DNA of 64,000 nucleotides from Salinicoccus sp. YB14-2 (GCF_001265075.1 NZ_LFKO01000002.1:784592-848591), one strand, 5' to 3'; counted from the first letter of the stretch, positions 14,516 to 25,355 are shown. Notes: generated from the letters alone by a model not told the origin. A program made the numbers and translations.

Positions 14516-15424
14516 CTATTTCTCTCTCATTCTCAAGTCTTCCAAAATTTCCTCAAAGTAATCCGGAAGGCCAGTCTTGAACTCGAGATGTTCCCGGCTC
14601 TCGGGGTGTGTGAATCCGACGGTGCCTGCGTGCAGCATCTGGCCGCCGACGTCCATCGTTTTTCTCTGCCCGTATTTTGGATCGCCGACAATCGGGTAGC
14701 CGATGTATTTCATATGGACACGAATCTGGTGGGTTCTGCCGGTCTCCAAAATACACTCGACGAGCGTATAATCCTTGAAACGCTCCAATACATTGAAGTG
14801 AGTGACCGCGTCTTTGCCGTCATCCACGACCGCCATCTCCTGGCGTTCTCTCGGGTTACGCCCGATCGGCGCCTCCACCGTGCCTTTGTCGTGCGGAATG
14901 ACGCCGTGGACAAATGCCGTGTACTTTCTCGTCACACTTTTATCCACCAGCTGTTCTACAAGATCCCGGTGGGCAACATCGTGCTTCGCCACCATCAACA
15001 GCCCGCTCGTATCTTTATCGATACGGTGGACGATGCCCGGACGCAGCTCCCCGTTAATCCCGGACAATTCATCCAGCTGATACATCAGACCATTCACAAG
15101 TGTGCCGCCGTAATGGCCGGCAGACGGGTGGACGACCATCCCTTTCGGTTTGTAGACCACTGCGACATCTGAGTCCTCATAGACGATGTCGAGGTTCAGG
15201 TTCTCAGCTTCAATATCCGCTTCGACAAGCTCACGCTCTTCGACGACAATTTCGTCACCGGTTTTTATTTTATAATTCGGCTTCACCCGGCCGCCGTTCA
15301 CCGTCACGATGCCGTCCTTTATACGGCCCTGTACATCATTTCTCGATGAATCCGGCACGACCGTGCTTAAAAACCGGTCGAGCCGTTCACCTTCATTATT
15401 TTTGTCTACTGTTATTTCGTTCAT
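14516..15424 (-). CDS. rluD: RluD-family 23S rRNA pseudouridine synthase
   Basis: Isomerises uridine to pseudouridine in rRNA. An N-terminal S4 RNA-binding domain (RLDRFLSTVV to about residue 75) precedes the catalytic domain with HRIDKDTSGLLMVAK, whose Asp is the nucleophile of the family. Length is 302 residues from the ATG at 15424, which follows GGAGTGG; GTG codons just upstream are less likely. It overlaps the end of lspA by 29 bases. The Bacillus orthologue at this place is YlyB; the exact target uridines are not deducible. Confidence 0.9.
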   Translation of the reverse strand: MNEITVDKNNEGERLDRFLSTVVPDSSRNDVQGRIKDGIVTVNGGRVKPNYKIKTGDEIVVEERELVEADIEAENLNLDIVYEDSDVAVVYKPKGMVVHPSAGHYGGTLVNGLMYQLDELSGINGELRPGIVHRIDKDTSGLLMVAKHDVAHRDLVEQLVDKSVTRKYTAFVHGVIPHDKGTVEAPIGRNPRERQEMAVVDDGKDAVTHFNVLERFKDYTLVECILETGRTHQIRVHMKYIGYPIVGDPKYGQRKTMDVGGQMLHAGTVGFTHPESREHLEFKTGLPDYFEEILEDLRMREK

Positions 15425-15896
15425 TATCACCACTCCGTCCTGTGAAGAAAAACTCGATCAGCATCAGTATAACACCAATCGTCAGTGCACTGTCCGCAAT
15501 ATTGAAGATCGGAAAATCATATCCGAAAATCAAAGTGTCCACAAAATCCACCACTTCCTGAAAGAGGATTCTGTCAATAAAGTTCCCGATGGCACCGGCG
15601 AGCAGCAGAGTAATCGACAGCTGCATCAGAAAATTATTCTCCGCTTCTTTCTTATAAATATACAGAAGCAGCGCGACGACGACAATCGTCACAATATAGA
15701 AGAAAATCATCTGACCCTGGAACATGCCCCAGGCAGCACCGGAATTGCGGTGGGACGTCAGCTGAAGAAATTCACCGAGCAGCGGGATGGACTCGCCGAT
15801 TTCCATGTTTTCTACAACAAGATATTTTGTGATCTGATCGATGATTAAAATCACTGCACCGATGATGAACATCGGCGCAATTCTAAATTTTTTCAT
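15396..15896 (-). CDS. lspA: Prolipoprotein signal peptidase (signal peptidase II)
   Basis: Membrane aspartyl protease that removes signal peptides from lipoproteins. Four hydrophobic helices, the conserved NSGAAWG (about residues 51-57), GNFIDR, and two catalytic Asp candidates in VVDFVD (Asp117) and FNIADSA (Asp135) are visible. It has 166 residues, with ATG after AGGGGGC. It sits between ileS and rluD, as in other Staphylococcaceae. One substrate, CtaC, is encoded in this window. Confidence 0.95.
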   Translation of the reverse strand: MKKFRIAPMFIIGAVILIIDQITKYLVVENMEIGESIPLLGEFLQLTSHRNSGAAWGMFQGQMIFFYIVTIVVVALLLYIYKKEAENNFLMQLSITLLLAGAIGNFIDRILFQEVVDFVDTLIFGYDFPIFNIADSALTIGVILMLIEFFFTGRSGDNERNNSRQK

Positions 15897-15905
15897 GAAT
15901 GCCCC

Positions 15906-18647
15906 CTATGATAAAGAATCAACGACAGTGCGGCATCTTGGACAAATATCATCTTCACCGCTCGTCAGACTCTCTGCAGTGGAGAAGTTCCAGCAGCGTT
16001 CACAGCGTTCGCCTTCTGCATGTTCAACTTTAACCGTTACAGTATCATATTTCGTACCGTCTTCGAGACTGTCCACGACTTCCACTTGAGAAACGATGAA
16101 TAACTGCTCCAGATTGCCGTGCAGGTCATCGAATTTCATTTCTTCAGGCTCGGTCACAAAAACTTTCGCCTCCAGTGACTTACCGATCACTTTTTCATTA
16201 CGCGCCACCTCAAGTGCACGGTATACATCGTCACGCACTTTCAGGAAATACTGCCATTTACCGACAAGCTCAGTATCCACTTCTGCAACTTCAGGCAGAT
16301 ATTCAAGATGCACGCTCTCTTTTTCCGTATGTGGCGTATGCTGATAAATTTCCTCAGTCGTATGCACAAGAATCGGTGCAAGCAGTTTATTCAAGTCGGT
16401 TAAGATTTTGTACAGCACGGTCTGTATACTGCGGCGGATCGAGGCATCCTCTTTTTCGATATAAAGGATATCTTTACCGTAGTCCAGATAGAAGTTTGAC
16501 AAATCGACGTTGATAAAGTTCTGCAGTGACTGATAAACCGTCACATAGTCATAGCGTTCGTAGCAGTCGCGCACCATGTTGATGACTTCATTGAATCTCT
16601 GGTACATGAACTGGTCGATTTCATAGAGGTCATCATAGGCAACCGCATCCTCTTCAGGGTTGAAATCCGCAACGTTACCCAGCATGAAACGGAACGTGTT
16701 ACGGACCTTCCGGTAAACTTCCGATACCTGTTTCAGAATGTCGTCGGAAATACGCACGTCCTCTTCAAAATCAGAAGACATGACCCATAGACGGATTATA
16801 TCCGCACCCATCTGCTTCATCACTTTTTCAGGCAGAATGACGTTGCCGAGTGACTTCGACATCTTCTTGCCTTTTCCGTCCATGACGAAACCGTGGGACA
16901 ATAGCTCTTTATACGGCGAGTGCCCTTTAGTCGCAACACTCGTGATGATTGAAGAGTTGAACCAGCCTCTGTACTGGTCTGAACCTTCAAAATAAAGATC
17001 TGCAGGATACGTCAGATAGTCACGGTAATCGAGCACACCGCGGTGCGTCGAACCGGAGTCGAACCAGACATCCATGATGTCCGTCTCTTTAGTGAACTTG
17101 CCGTTCGGTGAACCCGGATGTGTATAGCCTTCAGGAAGCAGGTCTTCAGCATCGCGCTCGAACCAGATGTTTGAACCGTATTCCTCGAATAATTTCGCAA
17201 CATGTTCGATGACATCGGCCTCAACGATTTCCTCACCGTTTTCAGCATAGAAGAACGGCAGAGGCACACCCCACACACGCTGACGTGAAATGACCCAGTC
17301 ACCGCGGTTCTTGATCATGTTGTGCATGCGCTTTTTATTCCACTCGACCTGGAACTTCGTCTCTTCGACCGCCTTCAGAATATCATCACGAACACCGTTG
17401 ATTGATGCGAACCACTGAGGCGTCGCACGGAAAATCACCGGTGTTTTCGTACGCCAGTCATGCGGGTACGAATGCGTATAGAAATTGAGCTTCAATAAAA
17501 CGCCCGCTGTCTCCAAATCTTCGGTGATCTGTTTATTTGCATCATCATAGAAGAGACCGGCATATTTACCCGCTTCATCCGTGAAGACACCTTTGTCGTC
17601 CACAGGGCTCAGCACCTGCAGGCCGTACTTCTGGCCGATGATGAAGTCATCATCACCATGGCCCGGTGCAGTATGCACAAGTCCCGTACCTGCATCCGTC
17701 GTTACATGATCGCCGAGAACAACAAGACTCGTGCGGTCATAGAGCGGATGTTTCGCTTCAATGTATTCAAGCTCGGAGCCTTTGAATTCTTTCGTACGTG
17801 TCACCTTTTCCTTATCGAAACCGGCTTCCTCGCATAAGTGATCCAGCAGGTCTTCGACAACGACATATTCTTTGCCTTCATAGTTGAACTGGACATAGTT
17901 CAACTCAGGATGCACAGCAACCGCCATGTTCGAAGGAATCGTCCAAGGCGTCGTCGTCCAGATGACAAGGCCGACACCTGTGTCAAGAACACGTTTACCG
18001 TCTTCCACTTCAAATGATACATAGATGGACGGTGAACGTTTGTCCTTATATTCAAGCTCAGCTTCCGCAAGAGACGATTCACTTGCCGGAGACCAGTAGA
18101 TCGGCTTTTTGCCTTTATAGATTAAATCTTTCTCGACCATGTCTTTCAATACTCTGATTTGTGATGCTTCGAATTCAGGTTTATAAGTCAGGTAAGGATT
18201 GTCCCACTCACCGTCGATACCCATGCGTTTGAAACCTTCACGCTGAGCATCGATCTGAGTGTTCGCAAACTCTATACACTTGTTTCTGAATTCTTCGATT
18301 GTCATACTCTTACGGTCGATACCTTTGTTCGTCAGTGCCTGTTCGATCGGCAGGCCGTGCGTATCCCAGCCCGGCACATAAGGGGCATAATAACCCTGCA
18401 TCTGCTTGTTGCGGATGATGATATCCTTGATGATTTTATTCAGTGCGTGACCCATATGAAGCGCACCGTTTGCGAACGGCGGACCGTCATGCAGAATATA
18501 CGGCGTATTGCCTTCGTTCTGCTTCAGTTTCTTTTCATATAAATCCATGTCGCGCCATTCTTCCTGCATTTTAGGCTCTTTATTAATCAGGCCGCCACGC
18601 ATCTTGAATTTTGTTTTCGGCATTAATAACGTATCTTTATAATCCAT
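15906..18647 (-). CDS. ileS: Isoleucyl-tRNA synthetase
   Basis: Charges tRNA-Ile. At 913 residues it has the class I motifs HMGH (64-67) and KMSKS (near 595), a central CP1 editing domain, [14 protein letters not shown], and a C-terminal zinc finger formed by CERCW and CPRC. It starts with ATG after GGGAGAG. It is preceded by a T-box leader and its own promoter, and is followed within 10 bases by lspA. Confidence 0.97.
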   Translation of the reverse strand: MDYKDTLLMPKTKFKMRGGLINKEPKMQEEWRDMDLYEKKLKQNEGNTPYILHDGPPFANGALHMGHALNKIIKDIIIRNKQMQGYYAPYVPGWDTHGLPIEQALTNKGIDRKSMTIEEFRNKCIEFANTQIDAQREGFKRMGIDGEWDNPYLTYKPEFEASQIRVLKDMVEKDLIYKGKKPIYWSPASESSLAEAELEYKDKRSPSIYVSFEVEDGKRVLDTGVGLVIWTTTPWTIPSNMAVAVHPELNYVQFNYEGKEYVVVEDLLDHLCEEAGFDKEKVTRTKEFKGSELEYIEAKHPLYDRTSLVVLGDHVTTDAGTGLVHTAPGHGDDDFIIGQKYGLQVLSPVDDKGVFTDEAGKYAGLFYDDANKQITEDLETAGVLLKLNFYTHSYPHDWRTKTPVIFRATPQWFASINGVRDDILKAVEETKFQVEWNKKRMHNMIKNRGDWVISRQRVWGVPLPFFYAENGEEIVEADVIEHVAKLFEEYGSNIWFERDAEDLLPEGYTHPGSPNGKFTKETDIMDVWFDSGSTHRGVLDYRDYLTYPADLYFEGSDQYRGWFNSSIITSVATKGHSPYKELLSHGFVMDGKGKKMSKSLGNVILPEKVMKQMGADIIRLWVMSSDFEEDVRISDDILKQVSEVYRKVRNTFRFMLGNVADFNPEEDAVAYDDLYEIDQFMYQRFNEVINMVRDCYERYDYVTVYQSLQNFINVDLSNFYLDYGKDILYIEKEDASIRRSIQTVLYKILTDLNKLLAPILVHTTEEIYQHTPHTEKESVHLEYLPEVAEVDTELVGKWQYFLKVRDDVYRALEVARNEKVIGKSLEAKVFVTEPEEMKFDDLHGNLEQLFIVSQVEVVDSLEDGTKYDTVTVKVEHAEGERCERCWNFSTAESLTSGEDDICPRCRTVVDSLS

Positions 18648-18684
18648 TCTCTACTCTCCCGTTTCAATAAATTATTTTAAAATG

Positions 18685-18860
18685 AAAAAACTCTAACTGA
18701 ATCAATAGGGGCGAAATAATTCCGCGGTACCACCCTTATTGACTCCAAGTCAGAGCCATCTCGTCTTAATAGTATTCATCATCAATCATTAGTGATATCA
18801 AAATGCTGTGATTCCGGAACTCTCACCATCTTCCGGTCGCTGTAAAATATCTCACATTTT
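18685..18860 (-). promoter_or_regulatory. T-box riboswitch controlling ileS
   Basis: The minus strand contains the T-box core GGGTGGTACCGCG (near 18723-18735), a stem I region with GCGACCGG and GGTGAGAG, and a likely specifier ATC (Ile) in GATATCAC at 18794-18796. The terminator pairs CTCTGACT (18749-18756) with AGTTAGAG (18691-18698), followed by six T. Uncharged tRNA-Ile should stabilise the antiterminator and allow ileS expression. Confidence 0.9.
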
Positions 18861-18880
18861 GTGTGTCTAACAATATATAT

Positions 18881-18909
18881 ATTATGCTAAAATAATCACG
18901 TTTCGTCAA
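18881..18909 (-). promoter_or_regulatory. Promoter of ileS
   Basis: TTGACG (18904-18909) and CATAAT (18881-18886) are spaced 17 bp on the minus strand, right after the divIVA stop. It makes ileS transcription independent of the division cluster. Confidence 0.65.
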
Positions 18910-18912
18910 TAT

Positions 18913-19431
18913 TTACTCTTCATTATTTCCATACTCGTTTTCAATGTCACGGACTTTGTCCTCATTATCCATGTCATAATCGAGCAGATAATCCCAGTCA
19001 TCCGACTGGAGCAGATCGAGCTGCGCCTGCACAAGCATTTTAAAACGCGCCCTGAACACTTTCGACTGACGCTTCATATCTTCCGTCTGGCTGCCGATAT
19101 GACGTGCCTGGTTCAAAGCCTTATCAATGATGATATCCCGCTCGGCTTCAGCACTTCTGATGATCTCATCGGCCCGCTTCCTGGCAGCATTTTTAGTGTC
19201 ATCGCCTGCTCTTTGTGCTGTCAGTATCGCTTCATTGATGCTCGTCTCGACAGATCTGAAACTGTTCAGATTTTCTTCACGTTCATCCAGCATCTCTTCA
19301 AGCTGCGCGATTTTTCTGTCACGCTCTTCAATTTCGTTTTCTATCTTTCTCAGGTGGTCCCTCACTTCTTTTTCATCGAGGCCACGGTAGACCGTTGCAA
19401 ACTTTCTGTCTGTCCTTTCACTCGCTTCCAT
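18913..19431 (-). CDS. divIVA: DivIVA-family protein
   Basis: Coiled-coil protein of poles and septa. The N-terminal FATVYRGLDEKEVRDHLRKI matches the DivIVA membrane-binding head (F..v.rGld..eV..fL), followed by heptad-rich coil (residues 25-65) and a second helical part with DWDYLLDYD. Its 172 residues are short for staphylococcal DivIVA. The ATG at 19431 follows GAGGTG and is preferred over an upstream GTG. It ends the ylm cluster in the usual position before ileS. Confidence 0.85.
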   Translation of the reverse strand: MEASERTDRKFATVYRGLDEKEVRDHLRKIENEIEERDRKIAQLEEMLDEREENLNSFRSVETSINEAILTAQRAGDDTKNAARKRADEIIRSAEAERDIIIDKALNQARHIGSQTEDMKRQSKVFRARFKMLVQAQLDLLQSDDWDYLLDYDMDNEDKVRDIENEYGNNEE

Positions 19432-19455
19432 ATTTCTCACCTCTGTTTTGACTTT

Positions 19456-20235
19456 TTATTTACTTTTATACACTTTGGCTTTAACTCTGTATTTCCCTTT
19501 TTTCGTTTCATGTAACAACTCATCAATTTTATAGCGCCCGAAATGCCGGACTGATACGACGTCGCCCGCCTCGAGAATGAAAGAAGGATTTTGGATCACC
19601 GTATGATTCACTTTCACTTTGCCTTTCTCGATTCTGTTTTTGGATTTCGCCCTGCCTTCTTTCAACAGGTCGCTTGTCACGGTGTCCAGCCTGAAACTCG
19701 ATATCAGCTTCGTCTCTGTCACACCGTCATCGACATTATCCATAAATTCTCCATGCGGCACTTCACTCAAAGTCACCGGCGCATTTTTTATCGTCGTAAG
19801 CTCCGTTTCAAAAATATGAAAATAAGGTTTTGCGATGGCGAACTGTATCGAATCACCGATGACGATATCGCCGATCAGATTTCGATCCAGCCCGACGCTC
19901 ATGATAGCCCCCAATATATTCCGGTGCTCAAGATTAACAAATTTCTCCGGATAGTCAAGTTCAAGCACCATCACTTCAAAATCATCCTTTGAAACTTCCA
20001 GCATTTCCGGTATGAGCATGGCGCGCATCCGCTCACGCGGTGCGCCCCCGCCGTAAAATTCTATTTTCACATCGGGGTAATATCCGGACAGACTGCGTGT
20101 GATACTTTGTTCTCTCGGGTCCAGAAAATCCAAAAGCACAGGATAATAATCCCGCTCAGCAATTTCAAAGCGGCTGTTCAGTTTGATGATGGTTTCTTTT
20201 TCTTCGGGTCTGAAGTGTTGAAAAATTTCTTTCAC
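19456..20235 (-). CDS. ylmH: S4-domain RNA-binding protein YlmH
   Basis: A 259-residue protein with an N-terminal alpha/beta part and a C-terminal S4 domain (from about residue 185, KLISSFRLDTVTSDLLKEGR to HFGRYK). In Bacillus, YlmH binds ribosomal complexes and is implicated in rescue of stalled 50S subunits. The start is GTG after AAGGAG. It lies between ylmG and divIVA, the conserved order. Confidence 0.9.
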   Translation of the reverse strand: MKEIFQHFRPEEKETIIKLNSRFEIAERDYYPVLLDFLDPREQSITRSLSGYYPDVKIEFYGGGAPRERMRAMLIPEMLEVSKDDFEVMVLELDYPEKFVNLEHRNILGAIMSVGLDRNLIGDIVIGDSIQFAIAKPYFHIFETELTTIKNAPVTLSEVPHGEFMDNVDDGVTETKLISSFRLDTVTSDLLKEGRAKSKNRIEKGKVKVNHTVIQNPSFILEAGDVVSVRHFGRYKIDELLHETKKGKYRVKAKVYKSK

Positions 20236-20295
20236 TGTAAATACTCCTTAATTTGAAAATCACGGCGATAAATAAATATCACCGTGACCATGGCA

Positions 20296-20607
20296 TTAAA
20301 ATTGTATTATAAATGTGTTGAGCGCATTGAACACTGCCACCAGTCCTCTTTGGAACAACCATAAGACAAGAAATAATATGATTGGTGACAAGTCGAGCAT
20401 GCCGCCAAGCGGTGGAATGATCTTTCTGAACGGTTCAAGTATCGGTTCAAAAATTCTCCCTAGAAATTCGCCGAATTTTGACTCTCTGAGAGCCGGCAGC
20501 CAGGAGCTTAAAATGTATATGATGAGCCCCCATCTAAGTAATGTTATGGCTAAAAACGATATTTGTGCTATTATTCCAACTAAATTAAGCAGTAGTGATT
20601 TATCCAA
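20296..20607 (-). CDS. ylmG: YggT/YlmG family membrane protein
   Basis: A 103-residue protein with two hydrophobic segments (about residues 5-33 and 70-95) flanking the family motif LRWGLIIYILSSWLPALRES and a PLGGMLDLSPII stretch. The family lies in division clusters and is thought to affect septum or membrane placement; the molecular role is unknown. The start is TTG after AAGGAG with 7-base spacing. Confidence 0.88.
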   Translation of the reverse strand: MDKSLLLNLVGIIAQISFLAITLLRWGLIIYILSSWLPALRESKFGEFLGRIFEPILEPFRKIIPPLGGMLDLSPIILFLVLWLFQRGLVAVFNALNTFIIQF

Positions 20608-20618
20608 AATAATTCTCC

Positions 20619-21254
20619 TTACATTTCCTCTGAGTTTTCTTTATCTGAAGAGATTTCACCTTCGACTAAAACACTTTTTGGTGTGCAGAGGAAAATATCA
20701 TTTCCGACCTTTTGGATATCTCCATCTAATGCATAAACGGTACCGCTTAAAAAGTCTACAATCCTCTTTTTCGGCCCTGAATCTACTTTAGATAAATTGA
20801 CCAGGGTTGCCCGTTCATTTTTAAGTTCATCTGCAATATCCTGTGTTTCAGAAAAGACTCTCGGTTCAAATAAATGAACTTTTGCATTCATGTTATCAGC
20901 ATTCATCAAAGTGGTCTCCTTATTACTATGTGGTGAATTCTTTCGTTGTCCCCTTGTGCTCTGGTCCGCAGGTTTTTGTCGTTCTTTTTTAAAAAAAGAA
21001 CGCTGGGATTTGTTATCATTCTGATTCACGGATGCACTTTCCTTATCCTTTTTTCTGTCAGGTGAACTTTTTTCACTTCTGGATAAATCAAGCTGTGTGA
21101 CTTTGCTGTTATTACCTTTGATTCCCGGGCGGTCGTCTTTTTTGTTATTGTTTGCTGATCCATTCTTTTTATTTTCAGAATCAGCAGGTACTTCCTCTTC
21201 CACTTCAACGACGAAAATATCCTTTAAAAAGTTTTTTATTGCGATAAAAATCAC
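20619..21254 (-). CDS. sepF: Cell division protein SepF
   Basis: FtsZ-binding membrane anchor. An N-terminal amphipathic helix ([17 protein letters not shown]) is followed by a long, charged, Asn/Lys/Ser-rich linker (about residues 20-115) and the conserved FtsZ-binding domain with [17 protein letters not shown] and [11 protein letters not shown]. At 211 residues it is longer than the Bacillus protein because of the linker. The start is a GTG overlapping the ylmE stop (GTGA). The ribosome site is poor, suggesting coupling. Confidence 0.9.
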   Translation of the reverse strand: MIFIAIKNFLKDIFVVEVEEEVPADSENKKNGSANNNKKDDRPGIKGNNSKVTQLDLSRSEKSSPDRKKDKESASVNQNDNKSQRSFFKKERQKPADQSTRGQRKNSPHSNKETTLMNADNMNAKVHLFEPRVFSETQDIADELKNERATLVNLSKVDSGPKKRIVDFLSGTVYALDGDIQKVGNDIFLCTPKSVLVEGEISSDKENSEEM

Positions 21255-21883
21255 CTGCTTCCCATAATTTTAGAACCTATACGTATATGTGTCGCTCCGT
21301 GATCGAGTGCGATTTTATAATCGTTGCTCATGCCCATGCTCAGTTCCGTAATTTCCGGATATGTCTTTTGCAACGCATCTCTCAATTCTTTCAGACGGCT
21401 GAATGTACCGTTCAGCACTGTTTCATCTTCCGTGAGAGGTGCCATCGTCATAAGACCGATGACTTTCACTTTGCTGTATGGAGCAAGTTTCATAAGGAAC
21501 GGTTTCACATCATCTGCAGACAAACCGTGTTTTGAAGTTTCTTCAGATACGTTGACCTGTACAAAACATTTTACCTCATCATCTGCATATTGTTCAATTT
21601 TTTTGGCAACACTTTCTCTATCGAGTGAATGAAGATGGGTCATGGAACTTGCGATATCTTTCACTTTTCTTGACTGCAGCGTTCCTATGAAATGCACATT
21701 CGCATCTTCCGGCAAAGCTTTTCTTTTTTCCAAAAATCCTTCAATACGATTTTCACCAAAGTCTCTGACGCCGGCAGAATAAGCTTCCAGTGTTTCTTGA
21801 ACAGTATGATATTTTGTCACGACTATAATATTCACATCATCTGTCACTTCTTCTTTTATCGCATTAAAATTTTCTTTAATCAT
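21251..21883 (-). CDS. ylmE: YggS/YlmE family pyridoxal-phosphate-binding protein
   Basis: Single-domain PLP protein of the PROSC class that helps PLP and amino-acid homeostasis. VVTKYHTVQ carries the PLP lysine, and [21 protein letters not shown] and [12 protein letters not shown] are family hallmarks. It has 210 residues, with ATG after GGGAG. It overlaps ylmD by 8 bases and sepF by 3. Confidence 0.93.
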   Translation of the reverse strand: MIKENFNAIKEEVTDDVNIIVVTKYHTVQETLEAYSAGVRDFGENRIEGFLEKRKALPEDANVHFIGTLQSRKVKDIASSMTHLHSLDRESVAKKIEQYADDEVKCFVQVNVSEETSKHGLSADDVKPFLMKLAPYSKVKVIGLMTMAPLTEDETVLNGTFSRLKELRDALQKTYPEITELSMGMSNDYKIALDHGATHIRIGSKIMGSR

Positions 21884-22661
21884 TTGATACTCTCCCTATA
21901 AATGCTAATGCGCGGCCTGTTTCCCCCGCCTCAAGACGATAGGAGAAAAATTGGCCGGTATCTTCCGTACCCAGCGGTGTGACATGGATATTGTCAGCAT
22001 CCACACCAAAATCAAGCGCCTGGTTTTTATTGACAGTTTTTAAATCCAGCTGATAACCGCTGTTTGTTTCAATGGACGCACCTTTTAAGTATTGCTCCCC
22101 AAGAGCATCGATCACTTTGTCATCCACCTCATAATGTGACTGGTTGATGCTGATGCCGATGATGACAGTCAGGTCATCCGGGTGACCATCATATTCATTC
22201 AGTGTGCTTTTCAATATTTCTTTCGATGTGCCTTTCCATCCTGCATGGACCAGCGCAGTAAAGCTGTTGATTCTGCTGTAGATGTAAACCGGCACACAGT
22301 CTGCATAATTCATTGTAAGAAGCACATTTTCATCATAAGTATATATCGCATCGATATCGTTCAATCCGGCAGTGAGTTTACGAACATTCATACCCCGGTC
22401 ATCTGAAGTGACTTCCTGTACTCTGCCCCCATGTGTCTGAATCGGGAGCACCCAATTTTCGGGGCTGAGATCAATTTCACTTGCCAGCATATCCTGGTGC
22501 CTGTTCACATTATCCTTATCGTCACCGATATATAAAGCCATATTGAAACTGTCTTTCGGATAATCACTCAGACCGGCCGTCCTTTTCGTATAACCGAAAA
22601 GACAGTCGCCGTCTCTATTACCATAAAAGTGCTGATGCGGCTGAAAAGAAATCTGACTCAT
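21876..22661 (-). CDS. ylmD: YfiH/YlmD family laccase-domain purine nucleoside phosphorylase
   Basis: A 261-residue multicopper-like fold protein. NYADCVPVYIY and ALVHAGWKGTSKEI hold the Cys and His metal ligands, and the early HGGRVQEV gives the third His. Relatives act on purine nucleosides, and the old label polyphenol oxidase is misleading. It starts with ATG after GAGGTGAGG. It is the first gene downstream of the ftsZ terminator, so it may have its own promoter or depend on read-through. Confidence 0.9.
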   Translation of the reverse strand: MSQISFQPHQHFYGNRDGDCLFGYTKRTAGLSDYPKDSFNMALYIGDDKDNVNRHQDMLASEIDLSPENWVLPIQTHGGRVQEVTSDDRGMNVRKLTAGLNDIDAIYTYDENVLLTMNYADCVPVYIYSRINSFTALVHAGWKGTSKEILKSTLNEYDGHPDDLTVIIGISINQSHYEVDDKVIDALGEQYLKGASIETNSGYQLDLKTVNKNQALDFGVDADNIHVTPLGTEDTGQFFSYRLEAGETGRALAFIGRVSND

Positions 22662-22673
22662 ATCCTCACCTCA

Positions 22674-22708
22674 AAAATAAAGTCAGAAAGGCGCGCCTTT
22701 CTGACTTT
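22674..22708 (-). terminator. Terminator after ftsZ
   Basis: A perfect 30-base palindrome centred on GGCGCGCC (22679-22708) is followed on the minus strand by TTTATTTTTG. It separates the wall/division operon from the ylm genes. Confidence 0.85.
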
Positions 22709-22722
22709 GATCAAAATAATTA

Positions 22723-23868
22723 TTAGCGTCTGCGACGATTACGATTTCTCAGGAAAGTCGGCACTTCATAATCATCGTCCTGTGAGCTGCTCACGCCTGG
22801 ATCTTCTTCTCTCTGGAAGCTGCGCGTTCTTTTCGGTTCTTCTTCACTGCCTGTGAAACCGAAAGATTCTCTCTTGTCTTCAACTGCTGGTCTTTCAGGC
22901 GTACGGTTTACACCTTTTTCATTAAATCCTGTAGCAATGACAGTAACGATGAGCTCGTCTTCAAGCTCAGGATTGATGACGGTACCGAAGATCATGTTTA
23001 CATCTTCATCTGCCGCATCCTGTACGATATCTGCTGCTTCCTGTGCTTCAAATAGAGATAATGACTCTCCGCCTGTAATGTTCATCAATACGCCTTGGGC
23101 ACCGACGATTGAAGTTTCAAGCAGAGGACTTGAAATCGCCTTTTTAGCCGCTTCGACTGCACGGTTTTCACCTGCAGAAATACCGATACCCATAAGCGCT
23201 GAGCCCTGGTTCTGCATAATTGTCTTAACGTCTGCAAAGTCAAGGTTCACTTCACCGCTTACAGCGATCAGGTCTGAAATACCCTGAACACCTTGACGAA
23301 GCACGTTGTCCGCTTCTTTGAACGCTTCCATCATAGGTGTTGATTTATCAACTATATCCAATAAACGATCATTAGGAATGACGATCAGTGTATCTACTGC
23401 CGCTTTCATTGCATCGACACCTGCTGCTGCCTGTGTCTGGCGCTTTCTGCCTTCGAACGAGAATGGACGCGTCGTTACACCGACTGTAAGAACGCCCATT
23501 TCCTTCGCAATTTTAGCAACGACCGGTGCAGCACCTGTACCTGTTCCGCCGCCCATACCTGCAGTAACGAATACCATGTCCGCACCCTGCAGCGCATCTT
23601 CAATCTGTTCACGGGATTCCTCAGCAGCTTTTTTACCGATATCCGGGTTGGCGCCCGCGCCGAGTCCTCTCGTCAATTTTTCTCCAATTTGGATTTTGGA
23701 TTCTGCTTTGGACAGATTTAAAGCCTGTCCATCTGTATTGATTGCAATAAATTCAACATTTTGCATGCCGTCATCAATCATACGATTGACAGCGTTATTA
23801 CCGCCGCCACCTACACCAACAACTTTCAAAGTTGCCAAATGGTTAAAACCTTGCTCAAATTCCAACAT
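22723..23868 (-). CDS. ftsZ: Cell division GTPase FtsZ
   Basis: Tubulin-like protein forming the Z ring. The GTP loop [10 protein letters not shown] (near residues 106-115), the early [12 protein letters not shown], and the T7-loop region [11 protein letters not shown] are intact. The linker is short and charged, and the C-terminal peptide [16 protein letters not shown] is the docking site for FtsA and SepF. It has 381 residues, with ATG after GGGAGG, following ftsA by 26 bases. Confidence 0.98.
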   Translation of the reverse strand: MLEFEQGFNHLATLKVVGVGGGGNNAVNRMIDDGMQNVEFIAINTDGQALNLSKAESKIQIGEKLTRGLGAGANPDIGKKAAEESREQIEDALQGADMVFVTAGMGGGTGTGAAPVVAKIAKEMGVLTVGVTTRPFSFEGRKRQTQAAAGVDAMKAAVDTLIVIPNDRLLDIVDKSTPMMEAFKEADNVLRQGVQGISDLIAVSGEVNLDFADVKTIMQNQGSALMGIGISAGENRAVEAAKKAISSPLLETSIVGAQGVLMNITGGESLSLFEAQEAADIVQDAADEDVNMIFGTVINPELEDELIVTVIATGFNEKGVNRTPERPAVEDKRESFGFTGSEEEPKRTRSFQREEDPGVSSSQDDDYEVPTFLRNRNRRRR

Positions 23869-23894
23869 CTTGTTTTTCCTCCCAATGATTCATC

Positions 23895-25355
23895 TTATTC
23901 AAATAGATTCTTAAATAATTTTTTCATATAACCGCCCACATCTTTCGATTCCTTCGGCCGGTTTTGTTCTGCTTTCGCATCGTTGACTTTTTCGTCATCA
24001 TCGTATGAATACTCCGTGTATTCTTCATACTCAGGAGTTTCAACAACGTCATCATTTGTCTCTTCCTGCTGCACCGGTGCACTTTCTGACACTTGATTTT
24101 CTGCTTCATTCTTATCTTTTCTGTTTTTGAATAAGCCGCTGAAGAAGTTTGAATCGGCATCTTCCGGAGTTTCTGAAGAGACAGGTTCTGTTGCTGTGTC
24201 ATAATTATCAATTGTAACATATTCCAGTAACTCATCAAATGAAATTCCACTGCTGACCGTAGAAATTACGCTGGAGAATTCAGGCTTCCTTGCTCCCATT
24301 TGATTCGGTACATGAATACGCACTTTTTCAGATACCATATCCTGCATCAGTTCTTTGATGCCGAGCAGGTTTGCTGTACCGCCTGTCACTGCGAAACCGC
24401 CGCTGACTTTCGTAATCGATTGGCGTTGAAGATCTTCAAATACATCGAGCAGCAGTTCTTCCAGTCTCAGTTCAATGATATCTGCCAAATCCTTCGGTGT
24501 CACTTCAATTGAATCTTCAGAGTTGATCTGGTCCAGGTGGATGATGTCATCATCATTTGCCATATCGAAGAAAGCATGGCCGTACTGTTTTTTAACCTTT
24601 TCAGCATGATCGAAAGACATGTTGAATGCCTCGGTAAGATCGTTAGTGATCAAGTTGCCGCCCACCGGAATGCTTGATGCATATTTCAGGGCGCCGCGTT
24701 CAAAGTATGCATACTGTGTCAGGTCCGCGCCGATGTCTATTACTACGCCGCCGAGCTCTGCTTCCGCATCTGTCAGCACATGACCGTAGTTGACTGCGTC
24801 CGAATATACATCGAGTATCGTCAGACCGGATTCTTCCACGCATTTCACCGCATTGATCAAAAGTGTGCGGTTCGTCAGGACGACACCTGCCTTGACGGCA
24901 AGTGACTGTGTCGCAACCATCTTTTTTGGATCATCCACTTCATGCAGATCGTCCACGATGAAATGAACCGGAAATACGGTGACGACCTCTTTGTCCCCGG
25001 CCATCTCTTTTTCCCTTAATGATTCCAACAGGGACTCTATATGTTCACCATTGATTTCTGTCGATTCTCCGCCGAATCTTATTGCTTCCTCACCGAATTT
25101 GATTTCTGAATCAGTGATTGGCATTTTTAAAAATACTTCATCAATTTCCACGCCAGATGAAATACTTGCTTTTTTTACTGTATCTTTAATTGCACTTTTA
25201 GCAAGCTCAAAATCCGTAATCATGCCTTTAGATATCCCGTCAGTGAAAGTTTGACCGATTCCGATGATGTTTACGCCATCATGAAACTTCTCACCGACGA
25301 CTGTTTTCACACTTGATGAGCCTATATCAAGGGCTATATAATAATGTTCCTTCAA
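23895..25355 (-). CDS. ftsA: Cell division protein FtsA
   Basis: Actin-like membrane tether of FtsZ. YIALDIGSSSVKTVVGE (phosphate 1), VVIDIGADLTQYA (phosphate 2) and GFAVTGGTANLLGI (adenosine) are present. Between the fold and the end there is an acidic, Glu/Asp/Ser-rich stretch (about residues 385-465), then a terminal amphipathic helix, GGYMKKLFKNLFE, for membrane binding. It has 486 residues. The start is TTG behind AGGAGG; no better start exists. Confidence 0.96.
   Translation of the reverse strand: MKEHYYIALDIGSSSVKTVVGEKFHDGVNIIGIGQTFTDGISKGMITDFELAKSAIKDTVKKASISSGVEIDEVFLKMPITDSEIKFGEEAIRFGGESTEINGEHIESLLESLREKEMAGDKEVVTVFPVHFIVDDLHEVDDPKKMVATQSLAVKAGVVLTNRTLLINAVKCVEESGLTILDVYSDAVNYGHVLTDAEAELGGVVIDIGADLTQYAYFERGALKYASSIPVGGNLITNDLTEAFNMSFDHAEKVKKQYGHAFFDMANDDDIIHLDQINSEDSIEVTPKDLADIIELRLEELLLDVFEDLQRQSITKVSGGFAVTGGTANLLGIKELMQDMVSEKVRIHVPNQMGARKPEFSSVISTVSSGISFDELLEYVTIDNYDTATEPVSSETPEDADSNFFSGLFKNRKDKNEAENQVSESAPVQQEETNDDVVETPEYEEYTEYSYDDDEKVNDAKAEQNRPKESKDVGGYMKKLFKNLFE

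Noticed and set aside
14224-14580. 118-codon plus-strand frame across array A
   Set aside because: It runs from the pyr promoter through the repeats and the rluD terminator into rluD antisense, so it is not a plausible gene.
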